DNA of 64,000 nucleotides, from assembly GCA_007745635.1 (NCBI GenBank), contig CP036272.1, positions 4,615,735-4,679,734 on the forward strand, written 5' to 3'. The translations under genes were made by a program, and so were the position numbers. Under the pieces are notes generated by a model. The model was not told where the DNA came from and did not search any database. It was given only the letters and a program-made list of their open reading frames with translations. The DNA is from Stieleria bergensis (GTDB taxonomy: Bacteria > Planctomycetota > Planctomycetia > Pirellulales > Pirellulaceae). Positions 36,931 through 45,952 of this stretch are shown piece after piece (the stretch's first letter is position 1; each line of letters starts with the position of its first letter).

Positions 36931-38166
36931 ATGAAATCTGAATACGATTGCGTCGTCATTGGGGCAGGCCCCGGAGGTTGCAGCGCGGCTGCAATCACGG
37001 CCCAAGGTGGTTTGAACACGTTGCTCGTCGAGCGTGAGTCGGTTCCACGTTTCCATGTTGGCGAATCTCTGATGCCGGAAACTTACTGGCCCTTGCAGCG
37101 TCTCGGACTGAACGAGCGAGTCAAAGAATCCGGATGGCAAGTCAAAAAGTCGGTCCAGTTTGTCACCCATCGCGGAACAGAGTCGGCACCGTTCTTCTTC
37201 CGGCAACACGACTCCAGAGAATCCAGCGATACCTGGCAAGTTGAACGCAGTGAGTTCGACAAGATGCTGTTCGACCGCGCCGCGGAACTCGGCGCCGATT
37301 GTGTGGACCGCACCCGGCTTCTGGATGTCGACTTTGACGACAATGCCGCGATCAGTGGAGTCACCCTAAAGGACGATCAGGGACAGCAGCGAAACATTAA
37401 GTGCCAAGTCGTCATTGATGCCACCGGACAGCAGTCATTTCTCGCCAACAAACTGAAGATCAAGGAAGTCAACCCTGACCTGCGGAAAGCCGCCGTCTGG
37501 GGATACTACAAAGACGCCGTCCGCGGTGACGGCGAACACGCTGGCGCAACGATCATTTTGCAAACGGAAAACAAAGAATCGTGGTTCTGGTTCATCCCGC
37601 TCTCACGCGGCGTGACCAGCATTGGCTGTGTGGGCGACAACGATTACATGTTAAAAGGACGCGGTACACCGGAAGAAACATTCCTTGAAGAACTGCAACG
37701 CTGCCCAGGTTTGACTCCCCGACTGGAAAATGCGACTCGTCTTGGTGACCTTAAGATTGCCAAGGAGTTCTCGTACATGACCAAGCAACATGCCGGTCCC
37801 GGCTGGGTGCTGGTTGGCGATGCGTTGGGCTTTATCGATCCGGTCTATTCGTCCGGAGTCTACTTCGCACTGGATATGGGAGTGCGTGCAGGAGACGCTG
37901 TTGTGGAAGGTTTCAAGAACGGTGATCTCTCCGGAGATCAGCTCGGCAACTGGACCGACGACTTCATGAAGGGTGCAACCTGGGTTCGCAAACTGGTCCA
38001 TGCGTTCTACACCAAGGAATTCAGTATCGGTCGGTTCATGAAGGAGCATCCTGAACATCACGGCAACCTGACAAACGTGTTGATCGGCCGGATCTTTGAT
38101 GAAGATGCATCCCAGCTGTTCGCAGACATGGACGAGTCGATTGCCCAGGCCAAAATGGCGGTCTAG
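36931..38166 (+). CDS. FAD-dependent oxidoreductase of the tryptophan-halogenase-like group
   Basis: 411 residues. FAD-binding start DCVVIGAGPGGCSAAAI (GxGxxG), then RFHVGESLMPETYWPLQRLG, a block typical of flavin-dependent halogenase-like and geranylgeranyl-reductase-like proteins, and GDALGFIDPVYSSGVYFAL, the second FAD motif. True tryptophan halogenases carry a WxWxIP motif; here the equivalent reads SWFWFIPLSRG, so WFWFIP fits only partly (first Trp spacing kept). Could be a halogenase, an epoxidase-like or a reductase; the sequence does not decide. No cluster partner is next to it. Confidence 0.82.
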   Translation: MKSEYDCVVIGAGPGGCSAAAITAQGGLNTLLVERESVPRFHVGESLMPETYWPLQRLGLNERVKESGWQVKKSVQFVTHRGTESAPFFFRQHDSRESSDTWQVERSEFDKMLFDRAAELGADCVDRTRLLDVDFDDNAAISGVTLKDDQGQQRNIKCQVVIDATGQQSFLANKLKIKEVNPDLRKAAVWGYYKDAVRGDGEHAGATIILQTENKESWFWFIPLSRGVTSIGCVGDNDYMLKGRGTPEETFLEELQRCPGLTPRLENATRLGDLKIAKEFSYMTKQHAGPGWVLVGDALGFIDPVYSSGVYFALDMGVRAGDAVVEGFKNGDLSGDQLGNWTDDFMKGATWVRKLVHAFYTKEFSIGRFMKEHPEHHGNLTNVLIGRIFDEDASQLFADMDESIAQAKMAV

Positions 38167-38344
38167 AGCGAAGCCCGCGGCGTTGCTTGACAAGTCAATC
38201 GCTGAAGCTTCGACCGGCCAAGCGGGAATGTTGCCGAGTGAACGTTCTCGTGGCGGCCTTCGGAGCGGTTTAGCCATTACCACGAAAATCAACTGCACGC
38301 TTCGCAGAAGGATGTTGACTCGTCTCTTTTCTTTTGGTGCTTCT

Positions 38345-39523
38345 ATGTCGCCGCTTCAGTCACCGCGCTCAATCGCTCTGCAATCCGCAGTGGTCTTGGC
38401 TTGCCTTGTGATCAACACACTGGCCTGCTTCCACGCCGCCGCTCAAACTGGCGCCAGTCAATCCGCCACCGGTGAACAGGCATCCGGCGTGCTGGACATT
38501 GAAATTGATCCGGTGCTGCTGAAGATGATTCGCGACTCCGCGATCCACGCTGAACTGGGACTGAGTGACACTCAATCACAGCAAGTGCAGACGCTGTTAC
38601 CAGAGGCGGACGGCATCTGGTTCCGGTCGCGGATCACGCCAACGAAGAGTCGTCGCCAAACGGTTGCCGTGCTAACTGGAAACCTGCAATCCAAGTTAGG
38701 CTCTGTTCTCAGCAAGTCGCAAATCGAACGCCTGGACCAGCTGCAAAACCAAGCGTTGGGAACCCGCATGTTCCTGCGTCCCCAATGTTCCGCAGCGTTA
38801 AAGATCACTGACGCACAGCGTGACAAATTGATTGCGTTGTATCAGCAGTCAGACAGCACCGTGTCCGACGCACAGAAAAAGCTGGGTGCTGGCGAGTGGG
38901 ATCAAAAGGAAACGGCCAAGGCGATTGCCCAAGCCAAGGTCGATGAACGTGAAGCGATTCGCGATCTTTTGACTGAATCTCAGCAACAACGCTTTTCCAC
39001 CGTGACAGGCAAAACGTTTGATTTCAGTCAAGTGGTTCGCTCGCTACCACTGGCTCCCGAGATCCAGATGCAAGGTTCACAGTGGTTGCAGTCATTGCCT
39101 GAATCGGGTCGCAAGCAGCTAAACCTGGCCCAACTCGAAGGCAAAGTGGTCGCCTTGCACTTTTACGCATTTCAGTGCATCAACTGCCGGCGAAACCTGC
39201 CGCACTACAACGCTTGGCACAAAGACTACGCTGACCAAGGGCTGGTTGTGATCGGCATTCAGCGGCCGGAAACAAGCGCTGAACGGTCACCGGAAAAGGT
39301 TCTGCAAGCGGCGCATGACGAGCAGATCAAGTACCCTGTATTGATGGACGGTCAATCATCCAACTGGAACGCTTGGGGCAACACCATGTGGCCAACGGTT
39401 TACTTGATTGACAAGCAGGGCTACTTACGTCGTTGGTGGCAAGGCGAGATGAACTGGCAAGGCACCGAAGGCGAAAAGGACATGCGCAAGACCATCGAGC
39501 AACTTCTAGCCGAGGACGCGTGA
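38345..39523 (+). CDS. Secreted thioredoxin-like protein with helical N-terminal part
   Basis: 392 residues from the ATG at 38345, which gives a normal signal peptide (MSPLQSPRSIALQSAVVLAC to HAAAQ). An in-frame ATG at 38312 would give an overlong leader and has AGAAGG too close. Residues about 40-240 are helical and charged, reminiscent of LTXXQ-type or zinc-resistance-like stress domains (LGLSDTQSQQVQTLL, LKITDAQRDKLIALY). The C-terminal thioredoxin fold (about 255-390) has FYAFQCINCRRNLPHYNAW with active-site Cys278-Ile-Asn-Cys281, and MWPTVYLIDKQGYLRRWWQG with the cis-Pro. Probably a periplasmic thiol-disulfide protein of the TlpA/DipZ type. Its end overlaps the convergent dockerin gene by 18 bp. 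Confidence 0.82.
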   Translation: MSPLQSPRSIALQSAVVLACLVINTLACFHAAAQTGASQSATGEQASGVLDIEIDPVLLKMIRDSAIHAELGLSDTQSQQVQTLLPEADGIWFRSRITPTKSRRQTVAVLTGNLQSKLGSVLSKSQIERLDQLQNQALGTRMFLRPQCSAALKITDAQRDKLIALYQQSDSTVSDAQKKLGAGEWDQKETAKAIAQAKVDEREAIRDLLTESQQQRFSTVTGKTFDFSQVVRSLPLAPEIQMQGSQWLQSLPESGRKQLNLAQLEGKVVALHFYAFQCINCRRNLPHYNAWHKDYADQGLVVIGIQRPETSAERSPEKVLQAAHDEQIKYPVLMDGQSSNWNAWGNTMWPTVYLIDKQGYLRRWWQGEMNWQGTEGEKDMRKTIEQLLAEDA

Positions 39524-41758
39524 CGCGGCCAGCAGATCAACATTCTGCTCCCAGCTGCGACGAGTCTCAGCCTGGCCGTCGTCAATCAGATGCGGCCCCA
39601 TTGGTTGAAGTGACGCATTCCCAGACAACGCTTTGGCTTGCGGTCCAGATCCATCCTCTGGATCAATCTCGATGGATTCACCACCGGGTGATGCGTAGAT
39701 GCTGGACAAATAGTTGATGACAAAGATCGCGTCCGAGACGCTCACCGAACCGTTGCGATTCACGTCGAATCGCCAATCCAGTGGACCTTCGATTTGACGG
39801 ACGAATCGACCGATCACCATCAATGCGTCCAAAGGCGTGACCCGCCCATTCCCATTGACATCCAGCGGATCAAGAATGGTTGAGATGGCCGAGTCAATGG
39901 CTTGCGGGGTGTTAAACTCGGGTTGCGGATCACTTAACGCAGGCAAGACAACACTTGCACCAATCTGCTGGCGCAGGACCTCCAAGTCTCCCTCGTCGAT
40001 CCGTCGTGATCCATCCAGATCAACGTAGCTTGGTGCCTGAAAGATTGTCTGCGCATACCAGTAAGCGAGCGTGTCACTATCGCGGGCGTCCACGTGACCG
40101 TTCCGATCGAAATCGCCGCGCAGCACAAACAGCTGATTGCCTACATCCCCGCGCAATTCCAACGGCGGTCCGTTCGTCACATCGGGCCCTAAATCTAACT
40201 GGTAACGGCCATCAGCCAGGTCACCTGGTTGGAACGAAATCTCGATCCGATCTCCTGATGCGGACAGTGTCAATTGCGATGCATCTAGCGTCACACTTTC
40301 TGGCGTCGCTGAGGCGTTCACTCCAAGATTCGTCAAGGCAATCTGATCCAAAGGAATCTCATCGATCGGCGCGCCCAGCTGGATCGAGATCCCCTGCAGT
40401 GTTGATGCCTGCTGCTGCCATGACGTTGGCTGCGGCCCACGCGACAAGTCAAAAGCATCCGGTAAAGCTGCGTTCGGTGTCACGATCGGTGGATCAATGG
40501 GCTGTCCAAGAATTTCGCCAGTTGCCTCACTGGCCCCTTCAGACAATTCATAGTCACGTCCAACGATCTCCAGGGAACGATTGGAGTTCAGCGTAATCTG
40601 ATTGACGCTCAGCTGAAGATAGCCAGCGAATCCAAAGCCCTGACTGCCGTAACTGGCCACTCCCGAGATTCCCACGAAGTCTTCCCGAATATCCTGGGCT
40701 GGCACGGGCAATTTATCAATGATCCCGAACTCTGCGGACGCTTCAATCTCAATGATCGAATCAAAGGATTCGTCCACATGACGAGCGGTAAGAATTAAGT
40801 CATCCGAACGGTCGTAATCCAAATCACCGGAAGCAACGTATTGATGAGGAAACGCGCGATTGAACAGCGCCTGATCAACCGCAAATACGGGCACCACGTT
40901 TTCTTTGACCGGCAGTTGGTTGAATTCAACCAGGTCGATTCGCTGAATCCAAAGCTGGTTCGTACCGGCAATGAACAGATCCCCGGCTTGACTACCGAAG
41001 TCCCCATTCCTGGCATCCACCAAGCTGTTCGCATCGGTCACCCCGTGAGGCCCCAGGTTCAGCGCACCAAGCGGTGCTGCAAGACCATCAACCTGTCCAA
41101 GATAGTACAAGCTATCAAACGTGATGACATACACTTGCCCGAATTCATTGATGGCAATATCGGTAATCGTGCCCTGCACTGGGATTGTGCCCACAACATC
41201 AACAATCCCGGTCGTCGTATCGATCACCCCTAGCCGGTTGAACGCGTCGACAACGTAATAGGTTGTTTGGTCGGCTTGTGCGTCGTGATTGTTAGCCGCT
41301 CCGGTCACCGGGCCAAATGCTGCTGGCTCCAGTAACCGCACAGTGATGGGTTCATCGGGTTCGATTCTAGCATCGTCAACGGGTTTCAACGTCAGTTCAA
41401 CGGAGGCCTCACCAGGTAAAAACTGCACCGAACCGACCAGCTTCGGACTAGTGACGACTTGATCGTCGATGGTTCGTAGAAACACTGGATGCCGATTAAC
41501 GCCTGGGATAGAGAAATCCTCTCCATAGGTCGCCTGAGCATCGATCTCAAACGCCACCGCCAACGGCGATGTCGCGTCATCTCGTGTGAAGCGATACACC
41601 AGACCTTGGGAATCGGACTCCTCAACGGCGCTTGGCCCTGGAATCTCCACCGCCACCGCAGCAGCCATTGCTAATCGAGACTCCAACGACTCCAGCACTG
41701 GCCGACGCAGACCAGCATGCCTGGTGCGTTTGCGCAATGATCGAATTCGCAGGGACAT
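39506..41758 (-). CDS. Calx-beta/dockerin surface protein with LESLESR leader
   Basis: 750 residues from the ATG at 41758 (MSLRIRSLRKRTRHAGLRRP). The leader VLESLESRLAMAAA is the LExLExR segment that begins many large planctomycete exported proteins. Next a Calx-beta-like domain (VEIPGPSAVEES, FLPGEASVELTLKPVDD, PDEPITVRLLE), a propeller-like stretch (TTGIVDVVGTIPVQGTITDI) and a C-terminal double dockerin: FDRNGHVDARDSD, DLDGSRRIDEGDLE, DVNGNGRVTPLDALMVI and DVNRNGSVSVSDAIFVINYL, each a calcium-binding loop plus helix. Dockerins bind cohesins or stabilise surface proteins; no cohesin is in the window. Probably exported to the cell surface. Confidence 0.88.
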   Translation of the reverse strand: MSLRIRSLRKRTRHAGLRRPVLESLESRLAMAAAVAVEIPGPSAVEESDSQGLVYRFTRDDATSPLAVAFEIDAQATYGEDFSIPGVNRHPVFLRTIDDQVVTSPKLVGSVQFLPGEASVELTLKPVDDARIEPDEPITVRLLEPAAFGPVTGAANNHDAQADQTTYYVVDAFNRLGVIDTTTGIVDVVGTIPVQGTITDIAINEFGQVYVITFDSLYYLGQVDGLAAPLGALNLGPHGVTDANSLVDARNGDFGSQAGDLFIAGTNQLWIQRIDLVEFNQLPVKENVVPVFAVDQALFNRAFPHQYVASGDLDYDRSDDLILTARHVDESFDSIIEIEASAEFGIIDKLPVPAQDIREDFVGISGVASYGSQGFGFAGYLQLSVNQITLNSNRSLEIVGRDYELSEGASEATGEILGQPIDPPIVTPNAALPDAFDLSRGPQPTSWQQQASTLQGISIQLGAPIDEIPLDQIALTNLGVNASATPESVTLDASQLTLSASGDRIEISFQPGDLADGRYQLDLGPDVTNGPPLELRGDVGNQLFVLRGDFDRNGHVDARDSDTLAYWYAQTIFQAPSYVDLDGSRRIDEGDLEVLRQQIGASVVLPALSDPQPEFNTPQAIDSAISTILDPLDVNGNGRVTPLDALMVIGRFVRQIEGPLDWRFDVNRNGSVSVSDAIFVINYLSSIYASPGGESIEIDPEDGSGPQAKALSGNASLQPMGPHLIDDGQAETRRSWEQNVDLLAASRVLG

Positions 41759-42207
41759 GGCAAAACACCTCTGCCAACGCTCAATGGACGGCTGAATGGA
41801 CTGGCCGCAGACCATCAGCAAGGCGTTGGCGGAAAAATCAGGTGGCGTGAAAAACACGGTGGGGCCGCCAGTGGGAACTGTCCAGTGTGGGTTAGACGAT
41901 ACCAATATGACGAAAGTTCCCTGGCGGGGGCAAGCTCACCCTAAAGAAAGAGTAGGCCAATCCCCTCATCCACCCTGTCTCGCCACAGAACGCCATCTGG
42001 CACAGAAAGCCCCTACAAAATTCCATCCAGAATGCCCGCGGCGTCAGGATTGGTGTGGAAAATTGGGGCGGCAGAACCGGTCACGTTGATGTGGCGACGC
42101 TGGGATACGGATCAAGCCCACGCGGGTCGCAACGAGCGTGCAACACGAAACGCAGATGTTGGCAGTCACTGCTGGCAGTCACGGAGATGGCGTGACAGAG
42201 AAAGGGT

Positions 42208-42239
42208 CGTCGGGGCGTTGGCGAACCAACGCCCCGACG
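42208..42239. other. Perfect 14-bp hairpin, 4-nt loop
   Basis: CGTCGGGGCGTTGG, loop CGAA, CCAACGCCCCGACG: 14 base pairs without mismatch, mostly G-C. It lies about 450 bp from either neighbouring start, so it is not a terminator of a visible gene. On the minus strand a pyrimidine-rich stretch (ACCCTTTCTCTG) follows, but without a real T-run. Confidence 0.9.
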
Positions 42240-42471
42240 TTGGAGGCTATCGGCGTGGAACAGCATTGACAAAGACGGTTGACCCAGAAACCGTCTTCAA
42301 TCTGCTTTATTGCTCACTCCCACGGAAATGGGAAAGTCAACGATTCCCGCAAAACGTTGACTTACGCTTGGTAACCTCCAAATTGTTCCGTGCGACAGCG
42401 GGAGCTATCAATCGGTTGTTTTGGAAAGCTGATTGTCTAAACACGCGTTAGTGAAAGCGCCCGAAGAACCG

Positions 42472-42488
42472 GGGACGGACTTCGTCCC
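42472..42488. repeat. GGGACG/CGTCCC hairpin element
   Basis: GGGACG, loop GACTT, CGTCCC, within the sequence GGACGGACTTCGTCCCTG. This type of motif is seen scattered in planctomycete intergenic DNA; only one copy was noticed here. Confidence 0.5.
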
Positions 42489-42697
42489 TGCAACCAACAT
42501 TTGCAATGTTTAGAACGTCAATAGCCAGAGCTCGAACGCGCTGTCAAGCTTGATTTCAAAAATCGATTCGGACTGCTGTCAGGAATTAGATTGCGCCGAG
42601 AGTGGGCTTGTCTTGAGCCGGAAAAACTGCCTACAAGCGAACTTGAAACGCCCTGTTAAAGGCAAGACACCTTCTCATTTGATTCATTCGTTGACTC

Positions 42698-43954
42698 ATG
42701 AAACGTTTACTGCGTGAAACTCGACCTGTCGGACGATCAGCCCTAAAGCATGGCGGCACGATCACGCTTTCAAATGAACGAGGCACAACAGCCCGTTTGT
42801 TGTTGGCACTGTTTGCGGTAGCGTTGCTGCCCGCCAACATCAGCCAAGCACAGTTCGCATCACCCACCCAGCAAATGCGTTCGCGTGGTGCTCAACAAGG
42901 TGCTCCGTCGGGACGTTCTGCGCCGCAAGCTCCAGCACCACCGAAAGTCCTGTTGCCGAATGATCCTGCGGCGCCCTTAGCGGTGGTTGGCGAGCAGCCC
43001 ATCTTCTTGGGCGACATCCTGCCTCGCGTCGACGCTCGCATTAGTGAAGTGTCTAAAAAGACAGGCCAGAAAGTCCCTGACGACCAGTTGCAGTTGGTTC
43101 GCACGCAGGTTGCTCGTGGTCTGCTGGTTCAGACGATACAAAACAAACAGATGCGAGAGTGTTTCCTGTTGGATCAGGTGGGAACGCAACCGGCGGACAA
43201 GCGCAAAGAAGTCCAAGACCAAATGGAAAGCCGCGCACGTCAATTGTTCTTTGAAACACAAGTTCCCAGCTTATTGGAAAAGCACGACGCGCTCACTCTG
43301 GCGGAACTTGAGACCAAACTGACGGAGACCGGCGTCACCCTGCAAATGCAACAACGTGACTTCATCGATCAGATGTTGGCTAGCATGTGGATTCGCAGCG
43401 TCGTTGACGACAACCCCAAAGTTACTCTCGCCGAGGCCTTCCAGCGCTACCAACAGCAGGTTGACGAATACTATCAACCTGAAAAAGCGCGCTGGGAACA
43501 GCTCACCGTGCTGTTCAAAAATCATCCCAGCCCTGAGGAGGCGGGCAAAACGCTCGGCCTGATGGGGCGCGAGGCCTTCTTCGGCGGCAATCTCAGCGCT
43601 GTCGCGCGAGAAAAAAGTGAAGAAGCCTATGCCGGGGACGGAGGCATTCACGACTGGATCAGCAAAGGTTCGCTGGCTTCCAAACCACTTGATACGGCGA
43701 TCTTTTCGTTACCGCTGAACCAGCTGAGCGAATTCATTACCGATGATGAAGGCATGCATATCATTCGCGTTCTCGAACGAACCGACAGTGGCTATCGCAG
43801 CTTTGCCGAGGTCCAAGAAGACATCATCGATCAAATTCGCAAAGAGAAAATTCAAGCTGCTCAGAAATCGGTGCTTAAAAAGATGCGGCACCGTGTTGCA
43901 GTCTGGACCCTGTTTCCTGACGACGTTCCCGAATCACTTCCACTTCTTCGTTAA
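42698..43954 (+). CDS. Exported parvulin-type (PpiC) peptidyl-prolyl isomerase
   Basis: 418 residues. A hydrophobic segment at about 33-50 (LLLALFAVALLPANISQAQ) follows a 30-residue basic N-terminus; it is a long signal peptide or anchor, and an internal start cannot be excluded. Pro/Gln-rich linker, then a SurA-like helical chaperone region (about 95-260). The C-terminal rotamase domain has ARWEQLTVLFKNHPSPEEAG, KPLDTAIFSLPLNQLSEFIT and DEGMHIIRVLERTDSGYRSF, the GxHIIxV block of parvulins. Helps fold exported proteins. The next gene follows 59 bp later on the same strand. Confidence 0.85.
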   Translation: MKRLLRETRPVGRSALKHGGTITLSNERGTTARLLLALFAVALLPANISQAQFASPTQQMRSRGAQQGAPSGRSAPQAPAPPKVLLPNDPAAPLAVVGEQPIFLGDILPRVDARISEVSKKTGQKVPDDQLQLVRTQVARGLLVQTIQNKQMRECFLLDQVGTQPADKRKEVQDQMESRARQLFFETQVPSLLEKHDALTLAELETKLTETGVTLQMQQRDFIDQMLASMWIRSVVDDNPKVTLAEAFQRYQQQVDEYYQPEKARWEQLTVLFKNHPSPEEAGKTLGLMGREAFFGGNLSAVAREKSEEAYAGDGGIHDWISKGSLASKPLDTAIFSLPLNQLSEFITDDEGMHIIRVLERTDSGYRSFAEVQEDIIDQIRKEKIQAAQKSVLKKMRHRVAVWTLFPDDVPESLPLLR

Positions 43955-44013
43955 TCCTTGCTCGGACGATTCGCCTTCGTCACCGATGGTGGCATCGACG
44001 TCCCCTCCCCAAG

Positions 44014-44748
44014 ATGCTTGAACAATCCTCCCCGTCGCAATCCGCGATCGCGCCGACAGCTGTGACAAGGCACCCCACCAAGCCATTGGTGAAACAAGTG
44101 CGTACCAGTCTTAACGCGCGTTGGGGAAATCGCTCATCTTGGAAATTCTTTTCAATCATCTGTCTCGCGCTGTTTCTGATCGGCGCCGTTGGCTGTCGAC
44201 AACTCCGCTACCGATTGGACCGTCGACCACCCAAACAATTTGTTCCCAACCCTTTAGAGCTGCCGGCGATGCAAGACACGTACTTGTGGCAACAAGTCGT
44301 GGACACGGTGGATGACTACTTTCGCATCGCGACCGAACAACCCGTTCAAAACAGTAACCAGTACATGCTTGATGGCCGCTTAGAAACCTCCTATCAGATT
44401 GGCGGTTCGATCGGTGAATTGTGGCGTAAAGACAGCACAGCGGGTTTTGAAGTGCGGGAGAGCACGCTGCAAACGATCCGCCGCAAAGCAACTGTTATCG
44501 TCCGGCCGAGCGAAGCCGGATACCTGGTTGAAGTGATTGTGCAGAAGGATCTTGAAAACACCGATGGCACACAGTTTTCGACAGAGACTGCAATCACACG
44601 GCGCAATGACGGTTCGATGGTGCGTCAAAATGCAGCTGATCAGAACCTGCCACAAACCATTGGCTGGATCGCGCAAGGCCGTGACACTTCACTTGAACAG
44701 CGGATTTTGAGGGACATTTTCGCGCGAGCCACCGCCCCAACGCGCTGA
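44014..44748 (+). CDS. Putative lipoprotein, planctomycete hypothetical
   Basis: 244 residues. A hydrophobic segment FFSIICLALFLIGAVGC (Cys61) ends in a lipobox-like GAVGC, but the basic N-region before it is unusually long (about 44 residues), so it may be a single-pass anchor instead. The rest is a soluble domain with beta-strand character (MLDGRLETSYQIGGSIGELW, KATVIVRPSEAGYLVEVIVQ). I know similar sequences only as planctomycete hypotheticals. Same strand as the parvulin gene, 59 bp away, so possibly cotranscribed and involved in the envelope. A small hairpin follows at 44769-44789. Confidence 0.75.
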   Translation: MLEQSSPSQSAIAPTAVTRHPTKPLVKQVRTSLNARWGNRSSWKFFSIICLALFLIGAVGCRQLRYRLDRRPPKQFVPNPLELPAMQDTYLWQQVVDTVDDYFRIATEQPVQNSNQYMLDGRLETSYQIGGSIGELWRKDSTAGFEVRESTLQTIRRKATVIVRPSEAGYLVEVIVQKDLENTDGTQFSTETAITRRNDGSMVRQNAADQNLPQTIGWIAQGRDTSLEQRILRDIFARATAPTR

Positions 44749-44768
44749 TCGCGCGATCTAAAGTTTTT

Positions 44769-44789
44769 CCTGGAAACTAATCTTCCAGG
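44769..44789 (+). terminator. 7-bp hairpin after the lipoprotein gene
   Basis: CCTGGAA, loop ACTAATC, TTCCAGG, 20 bp after the stop codon. Perfect arms but no T-run downstream; candidate factor-dependent terminator or RNA stabiliser. Confidence 0.35.
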
Positions 44790-44910
44790 CTTCGCGCGCC
44801 GATACCAACGCTGCCAGCTTACCCGCATTCGCTTTTCCCTACAAAGCGTTAACTCTAAGCAGGCGTTCTTCTATCCACCAACCGCTTCATTTTATGGTGT
44901 CTTTGACTGC

Positions 44911-45210
44911 ATGATAGGATTTCATTCGCCGACCCTTTCGTTTGAACAGTTTTGCCAGCATGTCGAATCCATGCTGTGCAGACTGGGACAGTTGGAAACC
45001 GGACAATTTCCAATGACCAAACGACCCGTCCTTCGAGGTGGCACCTCGTGTGGACTTTACTTTTGTGTTCATGGCCCGCGGAGTGTCAAGCTGACCGCGG
45101 TTTATGATAGCCGACAGAAAACAACCATTTATTACGGCACCGATGGTAGCCGCAGGCATGACGAACGCATCAGCGTGAATCTGCCTTCTCCTCAGCCGCA
45201 CTGCGCTTAA
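44911..45210 (+). CDS. Small conserved planctomycete hypothetical protein
   Basis: 99 residues starting MIGFHSPTLSFEQFCQHVES. The middle has QFPMTKRPVLRGGTSCGLYF followed by CVHGPRSVKLTAVYD and then KTTIYYGTDGSRR. I recall the HGPRSVKLTAIWE...ILFYGSxGER pattern as a short conserved protein family of Pirellulales, which supports a real gene despite its size. No signal or membrane helix. Function unknown. Its last 41 bases overlap the convergent tsaB gene. The minus-strand frame across the same bases (44887-45201) lacks such conservation. Confidence 0.65.
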   Translation: MIGFHSPTLSFEQFCQHVESMLCRLGQLETGQFPMTKRPVLRGGTSCGLYFCVHGPRSVKLTAVYDSRQKTTIYYGTDGSRRHDERISVNLPSPQPHCA

Positions 45211-45952
45211 TGTAATCTGCGGTCAGCTTCATGGGATCGATCAGCAACTCGTTCTCCTGAGCGACCTGCAGCCCAAGCGATGGATGATCCGCTGCCGCCG
45301 ACTGGCTGCTGAGTTTTCGAAACGCAATCATGCCGACGCCAATGGCCAGCAGTTTTGGAATCTCAGAAACGCCCGGCGGCAGATCGCCCTTGGGCAAAAT
45401 GGCTGCATCGGCACAAACGGTCTCTTGATCCGCAACCGCCTGATTGACCAGCGCGTCCCACTCGCTGCGAGAACAGATCGTTGCCGACCGACCCTTGATC
45501 TCCGGCCGCTGGAGCTCGGCTCCAGTAAACGTTGCCCGGAACACTTGCCCTCGGTACGCATTGACTCCGACCTGAAAGCGATGCGTTGCCTGCCAAGCAT
45601 TGCCTGGGGAATCGCTGGCCGGTTCATGCTCTGATGCGATCGCTGCATTGCATGCAATTGCGATCATTGTCCCGACTGGCATGACCGGTATCTTTAGCGC
45701 GTAGGCCAGCGTTTTGCAGGTCGTGATCCCCACACGAAGCCCAGTGAACGAACCGGGCCCAGCGGCCACCGAGACGAAGGAAAGTTGCTGCTGCTGGCTC
45801 TCCAGCCAACGCAAGGCTTGATCTAAAACCACCGCAAATTCCGCGGCCGTGCGTCCAGAATCACCGATCGCTCGATGCCACAGCACCTCGCCGTCGCTAA
45901 AAATGGCCAGGGAGCCCGTTTTCGCAATCGATTCAAGAGCAAGGTGAAACAT
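45170..45952 (-). CDS. tsaB: tRNA N6-threonylcarbamoyladenosine biosynthesis protein TsaB
   Basis: 260 residues. TsaB is the ASKHA-fold partner of TsaD and TsaE that makes t6A37 in tRNAs reading ANN codons. The N-terminus MFHLALESIAKTGSLAIFSD is the first beta-hairpin (usual TsaB has LAIDTS; here LALESI), and SVAAGPGSFTGLRVGITTCK is the defining GPGSFTGLR block. The remainder is the shorter second lobe of TsaB (about 230 residues in most bacteria); the C-terminal part (PSLGLQVAQENELLIDPMKL) is a little longer. tsaD and tsaE are not in the window. Confidence 0.93.
   Translation of the reverse strand: MFHLALESIAKTGSLAIFSDGEVLWHRAIGDSGRTAAEFAVVLDQALRWLESQQQQLSFVSVAAGPGSFTGLRVGITTCKTLAYALKIPVMPVGTMIAIACNAAIASEHEPASDSPGNAWQATHRFQVGVNAYRGQVFRATFTGAELQRPEIKGRSATICSRSEWDALVNQAVADQETVCADAAILPKGDLPPGVSEIPKLLAIGVGMIAFRKLSSQSAAADHPSLGLQVAQENELLIDPMKLTADYIKRSAAEEKADSR

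Larger units (their letters stand above)
41759..42697. other. Divergent intergenic region with strong hairpins
   Basis: 939 bp between the dockerin gene and the parvulin gene. Contains a 14-bp perfect hairpin (42208-42239) and a common-looking GGGACG/CGTCCC hairpin (42472-42488). The longest frame (42032-42451 plus) has no domain and ignores both hairpins; I do not call it. An uncharted small RNA or mobile remnant is possible. Confidence 0.5.

Noticed and set aside
37651-38298. 215-aa minus-strand frame
   Set aside because: Shadow of the flavoprotein gene, which keeps its FAD motifs on the plus strand.
42032-42451. 139-aa plus-strand frame
   Set aside because: No domain and atypical composition, and it runs straight through the perfect 14-bp hairpin.
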